From the NCBI GenBank assembly GCA_015227615.1, contig JAALGZ010000017.1, positions 558,001 through 622,000 of the forward strand: DNA of 64,000 nt, in the 5' to 3' direction. The notes beneath the pieces were generated by a model, which was not told where the DNA came from, did not search any database, and saw only the letters and a list, made by a program, of their open reading frames with translations. This DNA is from Labyrinthula sp. Ha. Its lineage: Eukaryota > Sar > Bigyra > Labyrinthulida > Labyrinthulaceae. Made by a program: the position numbers and the translations under genes. This document shows, piece by piece, positions 22,116 through 33,875 of the stretch; positions within the stretch are counted from its first letter, which is position 1, and each line of letters begins with the position of its first letter.

Positions 22116-22120
22116 TATCT

Positions 22121-22191
22121 TCCCCCACCGCGATTCGAACGCAGGCTTTCAGATTCAGAGTCTGATGTACTAACCAACTATACTATGGGGG
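22121..22191 (-). tRNA. tRNA-Gln, anticodon CUG
   Basis: Read from 22191 to 22121, the sequence folds as a 71-nt cloverleaf. The acceptor is CCCCCAT paired with GTGGGGG plus discriminator A. The D arm contains AGTTGGTTAGTA. The anticodon stem TCAGA/TCTGA encloses loop CTCTGAA, so the anticodon is CTG. The T arm has GTTCGAATC (B box). No intron is present. TTTT at about 22112-22109, just downstream on the transcribed strand, can serve as the Pol III stop. The nearby UTP25 gene starts 108 bases away on the opposite strand. Confidence 0.95.
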
Positions 22192-22298
22192 ATTAACTTC
22201 GAAACGCGAAATCCCAAAATTATGGTTGGAATGCTACAATCGTTTAATTTTCGTTTCAGCAAAATGTCTATTTCTGTCATTCTAGTAAGAACATTGAA

Positions 22299-24455
22299 AT
22301 GAAATATTTCGAAAAGCGTTTTGAAGAAAATATTTATATAAAGGAAAGTATTCAATATGAAACTAATAAAACCTCAATATCATTGAATTCAACTAAACCA
22401 ACACAGAAATTTAATGTAAGAAATAAAAATTCTTCTGTATTTCAAGAAGTTCCTGAACTTGTGGACAACGAAAAAGAACCAACATTTCTCATTAACCAAA
22501 CTCTTTATAACTCGTGGAAAAAATATGTTGAAAGAAAAATTAAAACTGAACATGAAAGAAATTTCACAAAACAATTGAAACGAAATGAAACAGGGTTTAC
22601 AGATTTTCAAGAAAATCTTTTAAAACAGCCTGTTTTCTCGTACCGGGATTTTTCTTCAACTTCAACAAGGTTAGTACACGCTGTTGAACTCCGTGAAATT
22701 TTAGTTTTACATATTTTAAATCATCTTTACACTACAGCGAGCTCACAGAATTTAAAAGTTGGTTTTTTTAGACCTAAAATTCTTTTGATTTTTCCTACTA
22801 GAGTTCTCGCTTTGAAATTTATGAAACTATTATTCGAACTGTTACCTGCAAACGGACAAATTAAGAATAAAGAGAAATTTTTAGAAGAATTTTGTAATCC
22901 GTATTATAATATGAATATAAAAAGCGATATAACTAAGAAGAAAATTAATAAGCTTAAAAGTTCTTCACAGAGTTTTGATGAGAATGATTTCTTAAATGGA
23001 ACTCATCCTTTAATAGAGCTTTCAAAATATAATCATAAAGATCAAATTTTATCTAAGAATAAGAGAAAATCAATTTTCTATTTAAATAGTTTTGAAACAA
23101 ATATTCAAAATATTATTCTTCCGAAGTTAAAACATCTAGAAGAGCTTAGAAAAGAACAAATGGATGAAGCTGAGGACACTGAAATCTATGAAAAACAATT
23201 TGAAGATTTCCAGCTTGGGATCAGGTTTAATAATAAGAAATCAGTTAAGCTGTATTCAGAGTATTATCAATCTGATATAATCTTAGCTTCTCCTTCTGCT
23301 TTGATACCAAAAAAAGAAGAATCTCTATCTGTTTCCAAAATTCAAACTGATGAAAATGATCTCGAAGATATTGGAGTCGAGAAAGAGCTTTTGAAAGATT
23401 TCTCTGATTCTGAAGAGTCACCAAAAAAAGATTCTGAAACAATGGTAAATTTAGACTTTTTAGCCTCTATTGAAATATGCTTAATCTCAAGAATTGATTT
23501 TTGTTTAATGCAGAACTTTCAAAACTTGAACAAGATTTTGGAATTATTGAATAAGCGACCTAAAAAATTTAATAAAGAGATTGATTTTAGTAATTTGAAA
23601 GAGTATTATCTTGAAGAAACAGAATTTCAAAAATATAGGCAACTAATAACCACTTCTGAACTCTCCCATCCGCTTCTTTCAGCATTCAATAGAAGAAATT
23701 CGTGTAATATTTGGGGACAAGTTGAAATAAAACAAAAAAATGTAAAACCAAAATTGCGCTCATCACTCTCACATACGTTTATCTTATCTTCTGGTGCTGA
23801 TGCGCAAATGGTAACTTTTGCGAAAAACGTTCTTGAAAAATATTTTGATTTTAGTACGGAAAAAGATCTTGATGGTCTTGTGATTGTTTTTTCTAAATAC
23901 TCTGATTTTTTAACTGTGAAAAGACTTCTTGGTAAAACAGCTGAAAATTTAGGCCGGGTTCATCAATCAAAGTCATCAAAGCAGCTTTTTAAACTAAGAG
24001 AAAAACGTAAGCGTGAGTTTTTTGAGAAAACTGGAGAAAGATTAAAATCTTCTGGTCAAGTGGAAAGTATGGATCCAACTGTTCTTAATAGAAAGAAGTT
24101 AGGGGATAATTATGTTGCTCTTTACTCTGATCTTTGTGAATATTCCTCTCATGGCCAAATTCAAAAACTTAGGTGGGATTTTCAAAATAAGAAGTTTCGA
24201 ATCTTTTTGCTCACAGAGAGATTTAATTTCTATAGCGAGTACCACCTGAAAAACGTTAGAAAGGTGGTTTTCTTCGGTCTTCCTATTTTCTCTGCAACAT
24301 ATGACAGACTCTGTTCGTTTTTGCCAAAAAAGAGTATCGTCAAAAGCTTTTATACATCACAAGATTCTCTTTCTCTTGAAGCCCTAGTAGGTTCAAAACT
24401 AGCTCGAAAGATGGTTCAAGACAAGAAGAAAAAGGTATATACCCTAGGCTGTTGA
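22299..24455 (+). CDS. UTP25: U3 snoRNP-associated protein UTP25
   Basis: The 718-residue product matches the UTP25/digestive-organ-expansion-factor family (usual length about 700-760). It is a degenerate DEAD-helicase-like nucleolar protein of the small-subunit processome, needed for early 18S rRNA processing. Visible landmarks: Phe-Gln-Glu-Asn-Leu...Tyr-Arg-Asp near 103-117; Pro-Thr-Arg-Val-Leu-Ala at 166-171; Ser-Asp-Ile-Ile-Leu-Ala-Ser-Pro near 325; a block Phe-Leu-Ala-Ser-Ile-Glu-Ile-Cys-Leu-Ile near 385; Cys-Glu-Tyr-Ser-Ser near 613; Thr-Glu-Arg-Phe-Asn-Phe-Tyr near 638; Val-Val-Phe-Phe-Gly-Leu-Pro near 657. The position of the DEAD box reads Ser-Arg-Ile-Asp, so catalysis is not expected, as in the rest of the family. 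The acidic N-terminal region is short. It is tail-to-tail with VPS13, with 8 bases between stops. Its nearest AATAAA (24471-24476) lies inside the VPS13 coding region. Confidence 0.95.
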   Translation: MKYFEKRFEENIYIKESIQYETNKTSISLNSTKPTQKFNVRNKNSSVFQEVPELVDNEKEPTFLINQTLYNSWKKYVERKIKTEHERNFTKQLKRNETGFTDFQENLLKQPVFSYRDFSSTSTRLVHAVELREILVLHILNHLYTTASSQNLKVGFFRPKILLIFPTRVLALKFMKLLFELLPANGQIKNKEKFLEEFCNPYYNMNIKSDITKKKINKLKSSSQSFDENDFLNGTHPLIELSKYNHKDQILSKNKRKSIFYLNSFETNIQNIILPKLKHLEELRKEQMDEAEDTEIYEKQFEDFQLGIRFNNKKSVKLYSEYYQSDIILASPSALIPKKEESLSVSKIQTDENDLEDIGVEKELLKDFSDSEESPKKDSETMVNLDFLASIEICLISRIDFCLMQNFQNLNKILELLNKRPKKFNKEIDFSNLKEYYLEETEFQKYRQLITTSELSHPLLSAFNRRNSCNIWGQVEIKQKNVKPKLRSSLSHTFILSSGADAQMVTFAKNVLEKYFDFSTEKDLDGLVIVFSKYSDFLTVKRLLGKTAENLGRVHQSKSSKQLFKLREKRKREFFEKTGERLKSSGQVESMDPTVLNRKKLGDNYVALYSDLCEYSSHGQIQKLRWDFQNKKFRIFLLTERFNFYSEYHLKNVRKVVFFGLPIFSATYDRLCSFLPKKSIVKSFYTSQDSLSLEALVGSKLARKMVQDKKKKVYTLGC

Positions 24456-24463
24456 TATCTTAA

Positions 24464-27400
24464 CTAGAGAAATAAATATTCCACTCGTGATTTTAAATCC
24501 TTTTTCAAGAAACTTGATTGTTCTAATCCAATGAATGCATCTTGAACCTTCTCTTTATCCAGAATATTCGTATCCTGTCGAGTTTCCCATAAGATCTTAA
24601 TCTTGTAAACTATAACTTCATCTACCTGTTTCCCTAGAGATGATGCTCCAAAAGCCTTCTTAACCATACCAATGCTCTTACTCGAAGAGAATTGAACCTT
24701 GTTGGTTTCCTCTCTATCGACAGTCATTTCTATGCCAAATGAAAAGCTTGCGGCGAAAAGTGCAAGTAAATGTCCATTGGGATATTTGTAGTATTTGTGA
24801 AATACATAATCGCCAACTTTTTCAATTTTTCCAAGTTCTTTGAGTTGCTCAAGCGCTGCGACAACTACTAGCGCTTCGCCTCTAGGAACAGCAAACAAAG
24901 CACTTTGTTGAAATTGAAACAACTGAGCAGGAAACTTGGTTCTATACAAATCCCGTTCAACAAACACTTCAGGTTTTGGCTTTGTCTGGGCCATTGCGCC
25001 TTCTGTAGTCTTTGCAACCAAGTTGAGAACCCCATCAGCAGGTTTGGCTACCGCTCCTATTACCCCTTTTCCCAATCCTTTAACAAAACCTCCAAATCCC
25101 TTTTTCTTGGCGCCCTCGATGGGGCTAGTAAAAATACCCTTGACGCCAGAGGCTACTGAAGAAACTAACTCTTCGCCACCAACTTTAAGACCGTCTTGAA
25201 TATTGTGAGTATTCTTGGAACTTCTTCTTTGTACATACTTGTCGTCGAACGTGAGCATCTTCACAGTCTTACCCATAGTATTTGACAGGTTATTCGTTAC
25301 TAGTGCAAATGATCGGATAGTTCCTTTCAACAGCTCCTTTGTTCCTTTGGTTACCCCTTTTCCAAAGTCTTCTGGAGATTTCACAATTCCCTGGGCAGGT
25401 TCATTAATAAAAACAGTTACTGCGCCACTCAAAGTACTTACAGCATCTTCAGCATTTCCGAGTAAACCAATTCCACCCAACAAAGCAAAAATATTGTTCT
25501 TACCTTCACTGACATAAAACTGTACCACATTCTTAGCGAGTTCTTCTGTAGTAAATTTTGGATGCTCAAACGTTAGTGCGCGAAATAAGATTGGGGCACC
25601 ATATATGTTTTGAATACCAGCGCTTAATGCACTAAATACACGGGAAAATGGATCCAAGAGAATAGAGGAATTTTTAGTACTCTCAGATCCAGAGTCTGAA
25701 AATTGAAAACTGAGCTTAAACCTAAGCGTATAGATAAGGAACATTTCAAAAAAGTAGATATCAGATGCATTTCGCGGGGATACTGATTGGTTCTTTTTTG
25801 CAAGAGTTGCCCAGAATATGTCAAAGTCCTCTTTCAAGGAATCTTGCTTTACAGTGGTTTCGGGATCAACAGTTTCATCGTGTAAGAGGTTATTATAGTA
25901 TTCAACTAATGACAACAGTCTGTTAATGAAGATGCTGTCGGTTGAAACATTTAGCTCGGCTAAATTCAACGCAAAATAAGGAATGTAGTTAAAATCTGTA
26001 ATCTCATTTTTCTTGATTACACTAAAATGTAATACATTCTCTTGCTTATTGAATTCTTCATCCATAGGCTTAACAACAGGACTGATAATATTGGGGTACA
26101 CTGCCGTTGGCAACTGATTGTCAATTCTAAATGATGGAATTTTAAGTTCCAGATTTGTTGTTTCGTCTGATACTTTGAAGAAAAGATTAAGTGACGTGTA
26201 CATCACCATTAACTCCTCAGGGGCGCTATCGATTAGAGAAAATATAAAGTCAGGAATGCTAAGAGAAAAAGACACTGTTTTTCCTATCAAACCAACAGGC
26301 ATCACAGTATCGGATGCTCGTCTTTCGGCCCGTTTCTGCGATATAGTTAAAACATGACTATTTTTCACGAGTGTCACGCTCAACTCAAGAACAGAGCTTG
26401 GAAGTTCATTTAAACCACAGTAGGAAAACTGACAGTGACTTTGGAGCTTAGAGCTATTCTTTGAGTATAACTGCGCCCCAATGTAAGATGACCCAGGTTG
26501 GAGAGCCAGTACGAACTTGCTTTCCCCACCATAAACAAACATAAAATTGGTGTCATTGATAGGACTTCCTGTTTCCCCAGTATTCATCGAAGTTAAACAG
26601 AAAGTTGTAGCCTTCTTGATTGAATCAGTAAAACCGACTCGTTGAGCTTCATGCTCATCAGCCATTAAAAATGCCTCTTTTCCTTGTGAGTTAATAGTGC
26701 TAAAGTGAACCTTATCGCCATAGCAAAGTTTGGCACTGCCCTCTTTCGAGGTTGAAGAAGATTTTACCATAGTGAACAAGCCCCAGTTTTCGTCACTGAG
26801 TTTTAAAACATTTCTATGTGATCTTACAAACATCGAGTTCATTTTTAGTGCAAATGACTTTCCAGCTGCAAAGTTATTATCGCCGGCAGATGAGTTCGAT
26901 CTATTGACCCTAATAACTTGTGCTGAGGTTAGATCATCAAAGTCAACCTTAAGTTCAGCTGCATCTGAATGTAGAATGAACACGGATAATGTGGGGTTCT
27001 TTTCTGGCATATCCCAACAGATGACAGATCGTTCATTGGGAAGGAGATATCTCTTATGTGCTTGTTTCGTCTGGCCAAAGCTCACTATCTCATTTGAAAG
27101 ATTTTGGACCTTCAAATTAGCATCTTCATAATTCTCATCCTCATCAGAAATGAAGACTACAAAGGTTCCCTCAAGCGTGCCTGCGCGTACTTCAGCCTTT
27201 ACATTATAGATTTTGCTTGTCATCTTATTCTTTAGTGCCAGGAGACATGTTTGGACTTGGAAGGGGTTAATTGGTTGTGAAGTAACTGAATCATCAACGG
27301 CAATCTTGACTCGACGCTTAGCTGATGCACGCCAAGTCATGCCCTTACTTAAAACATCTCCTAAGCGCAAGTACACCTCGTTATCCTCAGCACCATCTTG

Positions 27401-30400
27401 ACAAATTCTTATATTCCAGGATCTTGATTTATTGTGGAACAGTAACCGCTTTGAAAAGGTAACAAAGTTTGTATGAGCCAAAGCTCCCTGAACGGCAGTA
27501 GTATTGACTTGATTTGAAGCAACCAACTCTTGAAAATAGGCTGGTTCCTCAGAACTAGAAAATTTATTCGAGAGTCGCTTGTGAATTTTTTTTCTGTTCA
27601 CGTCATAAATTTTGAAGACTTTGAAGGTCTCAGGTACCTTAAGTTGAATGTCAGGAGAAACCGAAGAAGTGTCACTGGTTTTTACTGCAATTGTATCAGT
27701 AGAATGCGCGAAACCAACCTCCTCTGTGTCATTTTCGAAAATATGAATCAGCTCGCGAGAGTTTGAGGTCATCTTTGTTAGTCTATGTTCTTTAATTCCA
27801 ACTTTGGGTCTATAACAGCGCAAAGGGAGACCAGTTTTGTTTATAACCAAATATTTTGTATATAAGAAGAAATTATCTGGCGCTGTCTTGTTCTTTAATA
27901 GGTTCACATGGTATATGTGGAAACGCTTGGTTGAATCATTGAGCGCAAACGATATTGTTCTAATGGGAAAGCCCTTACTCTTATGCATTCCATTAAGTTC
28001 CACAGAAACTTTGGCTGCAGCTGACGAAGATGCTTCCGAGTTCATATACAAAAAGGAGCTCTCCCCCGACTTTAGAATAAGCTGTTTCTTCCCATTATAG
28101 ATGATGTTGTCTTCAAAGTGGAACGTGCAACTGGTTGTCAATGTATTCACCACACGTATAGGAGGCATTAGCTCTATTAGCAGTACATCACTCTTTCGAT
28201 AAGCTAGGTGACATTTTATTACTACAAGCTTGTCGCCAACCTTCAGCTCAATCAGACCAGATTTTGCCCCGCGTCGATTCTGAATCAAATCGCTAATATC
28301 AAGACCCCTTGATCTACCCGATTTCTCATCAGCATGGGCAAAGCTCACAATCATTGATTTCGTGTCAAATATTAAACTACCTTCTGATTGAGGTTTAATC
28401 CCATGACCATTTACCAATATCTCATGATGTGGCATGGTGTTCACAACACGGACATTGCTACTAAATACAAGTTTTACCTTATCTTCGTCACCAACGACAT
28501 ATCCCTGGAAATTCAAATCGTGCTCCCTTTCAGTTTTTTCACAAGTTAGTTTGAGATGTGACAGTGCTGTTCCCATCTGAATGGCTTCTTCGATACTGAT
28601 CTCTGTCTCCGTGGTATAGTCATGACCACCAAGCACCAGAGCGGCCAAGAGAACATAGTCCTTATATTTATTTCGTAAAGCAACTTTGTCCCCTTTTTCA
28701 ATAACAAACGTTTCAGAAAGTTTTGAGTTTTTGGGGTGCTGTAGAGTAATCCTGAGAGCGGCGTTCAAGGTATTAATAATCTCGAAGTTCTTAAAATCCC
28801 AGACCAACAGGTTAGAATCGTTAAACTGTAGAAATTTTTGGACATCAGTACTGATTCTTAGCACTTGTCTTAAGTGCTCAGGATGAGAGTATACCTGAAT
28901 TGCAGTTTGAAACTCCGCCTCTAAGTTAATTTCATTTTCTTGCATTGTTCCAATGAAAAGCAAGGATAAAGGAACTAATACTGGCTCCAAGCATCTGCTC
29001 TTCAAATTGTTAATGAAGAACCCAAGACTATTTAATGAAAGGCTTATATGCTGGCCTTCTCCACCAGACTTTAACCTTAGCACCAAAGCTTCTTGTATAG
29101 CAAATTCGCCGAGAATCTTTCCTTGTTCCTCAGTAGAGAAAACAGTCAACGCAAATACTTCAGTAGACATAATAACGGATAGAGCTGCCTTACTAAAATC
29201 ATAAGAACCATCTTTTTCCTCCAGATCATCGTCCTGAAGTACTGCTTGAATATCACCCAGATTATTACTTGCTGGTACACCTACGTTCAAATTTAACCCT
29301 TGAAGTTTAGCCAGCATTAACACTGTGTCGGCACTTGGTCGGGCTTCAATTAATACCTCCCCAATTGATAGTTCAAACGTTAGATGGTTCTTAAATCCAT
29401 CAATTAAGTCAGCCTCCTGAAAACTCTCCGAGGATGTCGAAAACGAATCAGGTTGATATCCAATAGTCTGAAAGAGCTGATCTTTCTTCTCTAAGATTTC
29501 GCCAACTGCTTCTTCAGTGTCGTTAGAATATCCTGAGAATCCCTTCTTAGCACGATTCCAAGCACCTGAAACCCAACTCGATACTTTGGTCCCAATTCCT
29601 TGCTTTGAGGGCTCTTCTTTAACCCTTATTTGGCGCAATAGAACAACTCCAAACAAAGCATTTGGATGACTTTTTAACGCAGTACTCTTAAGTTCACTCT
29701 CCGCATACTTTCTCAATCGAAATATATCGGCTGTTTCCATGTACTCATGATTCTCGATATAGTAAAATAATTTCTCTTCTCGTTCATGCAGATTCATCAA
29801 CCAGTTCTTGGTGAACTCTAGTCTTCTCTTGTAGAGTTCGATATACAAAGGCTTAACATCCTTGAGCCACTGAATCTTGATATCTTTATACTTTTCCATC
29901 TTAATAGCCTTCACTGTCGAAAGAATGGCAAATTTCCAAATCTTATTAAAATTTGGTTTTGGTACAAATGAAGGGCATTTAAACTCAAAAAATATAAAAT
30001 CGTCAGGAAGTTTCTTAACATCTTCTATGAATGGCATAACTGGCGGAGTTGAAGCAAATGCCTGTGAAAACTGCAGTACTCTATGTACCTGTACTTTTTC
30101 AATATAAACCTTTGCAGACTCAAAGCCCAAAGAAATGTCAATTTTACTTTCTTGGTCGTTATCTACATTCTTATCTCGTATTGTAATCTTCGCTGTGATC
30201 ATGTCCTGAAAAAATAATGGCGTCAAAGTATCAATTCTCTCTTCCATACTTTTAGAGAAAAATTCGTTACTGATTGGATTCTCTGGATTAAATTTTGCGA
30301 AGTAGACGTAAAAGTCTTCTATGGAAAACAGTTTCCTAACTTCGTTCAGTCCTACAACAAACACCTTCTCCCAGTTCTCATTCACACTAACTAAACTAGC

Positions 30401-30971
30401 CTGTTTCAACCATATTCCAAACTGTGATCCATTCTCATCACTCAACGTGAAAAAAATTTTCCCGAGTTGGATCTGCAGATTGTCCACAATCTTCTTTGTC
30501 AGTTTTCCAGCAAAACTAAGATTAGCAACTTCGGCGGTTCCCTCATTAGCAAGTGCATTACTCAATTCTTCAAATCTATCTACTTGACTTCTTTTTGTCC
30601 GAAGAAAAGCTTCTTTGGCTGTCTGAACAAACTCATCTGCTGGCATTGCTTTTTCTCCTCTAAGTTTTACTTCCACAATAATCTCATCTAATTGAACAAC
30701 AACAGGCTGACTCTGAAGAGATGACCATGGAACTCTAAGAATAACTTTGTTCAAGAAAATACTTTATGTTAATCTTCCCAACTTTTCCCTTCACAAGCTC
30801 AAACTTGCTGCCCAACTTTTCTTTGAATACTTCGGTGCGGAGAGATATGTTTTCCAATTGAAGGGTTCCTTTCCAAATAGATAGTGCAACACTATCCAGT
30901 AAGTCATCGGATATATCAACGAATTCTCCCAAATGCTGTTTTACAAGTTTCTTTACAAGTCCTTCAAGCAT
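24464..30971 (-). CDS. VPS13: VPS13-family bridge-like lipid transfer protein, short form
   Basis: Exon 1 is 30971-30763 and exon 2 is 30734-24464; a 28-nt intron separates them. The joined frame is 2160 codons. Exon 1 begins MLEGLVKKLVKQHLGEFVDI and with the start of exon 2 (Val-Pro-Trp-Ser-Ser-Leu) forms the chorein N-terminal cap. The middle is a long, mostly beta groove region. A VAB/SHR-binding-like part lies around residue 1030 (Leu-Val-Ile-Asn-Lys-Thr-Gly-Leu-Pro-Leu). The C-terminal ATG_C-like helices follow near 1860-2000, with the typical repeats Gly-Lys-Gly-Val-Thr-Lys-Gly and Gly-Leu-Gly-Lys-Gly-Val. A PH-like end closes the protein. VPS13 proteins sit at membrane contact sites and move bulk lipids between organelles. 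Yeast and human members are about 3100-4400 residues, so this one is about a third shorter, presumably with a shorter groove. Exon 2 alone is over 6 kb without a break. Confidence 0.97.
30735..30762 (-). other. VPS13: VPS13 intron, 28 nt
   Basis: On the minus strand it starts GTATTTTC and ends TTCTTAG. Removal joins ...Gly-Lys-Ile-Asn-Ile-Lys to Val-Pro-Trp-Ser-Ser-Leu, restoring the conserved chorein motif. Without splicing, the frame ends at the TAG of the acceptor. Confidence 0.94.
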
Positions 30972-31349
30972 GTTTGATTTCTTATCTTTATCAACGGATA
31001 TTTTGTCGAAAATCTTTTCAGGGCGATATGGCCCAAAGTTTCTATAAGATTTTCTTATTGGTACAATTGGAATTTGGACCAGATCAAAGAATTAGCCGTT
31101 AAAGTTCCAGTGTATATCTTTTTGGCACAAATATAGAACTGTGAAAAATTTTATGAAAATAATGAACAGAACGGAAATATCAATACTACTGAGCTTGTGA
31201 GTGGGTTTCCACAATACCCTAATGGGTCCCCAGACCTTGCGAGTCGATAGAGAGAAAATTCTCCACTTAATACAATGTTTCTTAATTTCGGTGGTCTTGC
31301 TCAATATAAGCTTTGTACTCTTACAGAATCTGCTCGCAATATTCTGTCC

Positions 31350-32563
31350 TTATAGGTTTTACTTGTCCAATAAATGGACCCAAGAGGATAAGAGAGACTT
31401 TAGGAAACCAACTAGGTTATCAGGCAACAAGGGCTTGGTGGGTGGTTCCCTTCGGAGATCAACTCTAGGTCATGTGGTGTAGCATACTTCGTATGCCAAT
31501 GCGTTCTTGCCATTGTAAGTGATTTCTGTGAAATGAACGACAGAATCGTAGTCCTAATGTGTAAATCAATTACAAGGAAAGTTATAATAATTGTCAACGT
31601 GTACACCTTTAATGCTGCAAAACTTCTAATGGAAGTGACGAAGTTTCTTCGAGATATTCAGGAGAAAGTACTAGATAAACTGAACAGGAAAAGGTTGTAT
31701 ATATTTAACAATGGCATTTGCATATTATTCAGTAGGAAGGTATAATTTTAAAGTAGCAAACTAGGAACATACTCAAGAAGAAACGGGAAAGGAAAGTTAG
31801 TTGTATACTTCTCTATGAAAAACAAACTCTACATTGTCAACCATAGTTTCATAGGTGGAATACCTGCTGCGATCAAACACTTCACCTCCATCCTAAAAAA
31901 ATAAGTATCAGAGGAGCCGAAATAAATTTTTCCCTAGACTCTTATCCCGGGCCAAGATAATTTGAAGAACAATCCAGGAGTTTGGAATGTAGTCCTTCAA
32001 GACTACCTTAGCTTAGGAGTTGTTCTATCAATAAGTCACACCAGCAAAACGTCTAAACAAAGAAAAATTAGTACCAACCCAACATAGATACAGAAGAACA
32101 AATTTTTTGCTTAAAATCAGACTTCAAAGGAAATAAGGGAAGAAAGGCAACAGAATTGAAGTAGGTCATACAGCTTTGATGAAACCACAGAATACATTAA
32201 GAAGGAGCTAATCTCAGAGGAGAGGATCAGTTTACTCTTAATATCCTTCTTCCCAGAGATAGCCAAGTACTTAAACCAAAGCAACGTTTAACTGGAGAAT
32301 GGCAACTGTAAAAAAAATACTGAATTTCAAGACAAATATCAGTAGCTGCAAGAGAAGATAGTCGGAAGGTGAATGAAGTGAAAGGTGCAGCAATACAATG
32401 AGATTTTGATGCTAAGATAACCACAAAATCTACAGGTTAATAATACAACTCAGTCCGTGCAGTGACAGTAATATCAACATGTCCAAGAAAGCAAACATGA
32501 ATAGAACTCAAGTGGACAACACAAAAGATATTTAAGAAGCAAATTCAAGATGCGAAAATTTAG
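31350..32563 (+). mobile_element. Decayed LINE, 5' part with endonuclease remains
   Basis: The frame around 31533-31745 carries a recognisable trace of a LINE apurinic endonuclease: Asn-Asp-Arg-Ile-Val-Val-Leu, then Val-Ile-Ile-Ile-Val-Asn-Val-Tyr-Thr, then Val-Thr-Lys-Phe-Leu-Arg-Asp-Ile-Gln-Glu-Lys-Val. This is the usual 'R-I ... V-N-V-Y-(A/T)-P ... F' block. A Gly-Val-Gly-Gly-like stretch comes just before it. Many stops and frame changes follow. The segment is cut by the copia element at 32564, and its continuation resumes at 36773. The 5' limit is uncertain; it lies upstream of VPS13. Confidence 0.65.
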
Positions 32564-32568
32564 CTACC
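32564..32568. repeat. Target-site duplication, left copy (CTACC)
   Basis: CTACC sits directly before the first TG of the 5' LTR and is identical to 36768-36772 directly after the 3' LTR. Confidence 0.93.
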
Positions 32569-32678
32569 TGTTGTGGTTGCTAGTGACTAACGTGTAGTCT
32601 TCAGTACTATTGGCTGCTTAGGACAGAGCAACTAACTAACTAAAAATTTCTCTAGAAAACAAAAGACTTACTACAATA
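32569..32678 (+). repeat. 5' LTR of the copia element
   Basis: It starts TGTTGTGG and ends ACAATA. The 3' copy ends ACAACA, giving a perfect 5-base inverted end TGTTG/CAACA, so the last bases of this copy have mutated. GGTTAAGAGCCTAAGC follows at once (32679-32694). It resembles the half-tRNA-iMet primer site (GGTTATGAGCCCAGC-like) used by many copia elements; this is inference. Confidence 0.93.
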
Positions 32679-32709
32679 GGTTAAGAGCCTAAGCAAAACG
32701 CAGAAATAC

Positions 32710-33875
32710 ATGAAACTGTCTCAAAAAGTTGAACTACCGTCAAGACTCACAGACGCCAAGAATTACGCCGCGTGGGCAAAGAAGATGAAGCTGCACTTTA
32801 GTTGCACGGCAACTTGGGGGATTGTGACTGGTACCAGAGCTGTACCAGAAGATCCCAAAGAGTTGGAAAAGTTTGAGAGACAGGCAGCTGGAGCGTTTAG
32901 TGACCTAGTAAGGTGTGTAGGGGGGAGATTTAGAAGATCTTTGTTTAATGTTTGAGAGTCTTCAAGAGGCTTGGAAAGAACTTCAGTTGGTTTGTGTAAC
33001 TTCCGAGGATGTGAAACTGCAAGAAGCTGAGCGTGAGTTAGAGCAACTTGAGGCTGGACCAGATGTTCTTCTAACAGTAACCAAATTAAAGGTTGCTGTG
33101 AAGAAACTGAAGTAGGCAGGGGGGGAGTATTTCGAACTCTCAACAGGCTTTGAAGTCATTTCCCTTGCTACCAGCAGAGTCTAATAAACTAGTGTTGAAC
33201 ATTCATACAGAAAAGATGTTCAGGAGTGATGACAATTCTTACGACATGGAAAAAATTCTCGTTAAAGTGATGCCAAGAGCTACTGTGTTGAGTAGTGTAT
33301 GCGACACTAAAGCTGTGCTGAAGGCGCAGGTTACAAGTGCCGCTCCAGCTAAGCGAACCATTAAGAAGAAAAAGTGCCCGACTTGTAAGAAGGAAGGTCA
33401 TCTCAAGTTTAGATGTCCATGTTGCTGGAACTGTAAGAAAACTAGCCACAAAAGTTTCAACTGCCCTAACAAGAAAAAGGAACAAGTGAAGAAAGCTTGT
33501 TCCACTAAAGAAGCGGATGATCTTAGTGGTTTAGGCCTATACGAAAAAACAGAGATTTGCTTAATTGGAGCTCATGGTGGTACTCAGAAGTCAAATGAAA
33601 TCCATTTTTGCTTAGATTCGGGTGCTAGTCTTCATGTGTGCTCAAGAAAAGAACTAATGACAAACTTAAGACGCCTTAAAGAACCTCTAGTTGTTGAGAC
33701 GTTGTCAGGATTTGTTCTTGTAAATTACATTGGAGACTTTGTAGGATTAACAGAGACTGGATTGAGTGTAAGACTTACAAATGTTGCTTTTGATGAGAAC
33801 TTAAACCAAAACATGGTTGTTTCCACAGGCTTGTTAGCAGACAAGGATTGGTCCACTATGTTTGTGAAGGATTGA
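32710..33875 (+). pseudogene. gag: copia gag and protease, broken
   Basis: The first ATG after the primer site (32710) opens a gag-like frame: Leu-Thr-Asp-Ala-Lys-Asn-Tyr-Ala-Ala-Trp. It loses frame near 32940 and again before 33150. Two CCHC zinc knuckles follow: Cys-Pro-Thr-Cys-(4)-His-(4)-Cys near 33377 and Cys-Trp-Asn-Cys-(4)-His-(4)-Cys near 33423. The aspartic protease site Asp-Ser-Gly-Ala-Ser is near 33617. The frame ends in TGA at 33873. It would have encoded the nucleocapsid and the maturation protease. Confidence 0.92.

Noticed and set aside
24905-30691. Many plus-strand ORFs of 60-133 codons across VPS13
   Set aside because: They are antisense shadows of one long, well-supported minus-strand coding region.
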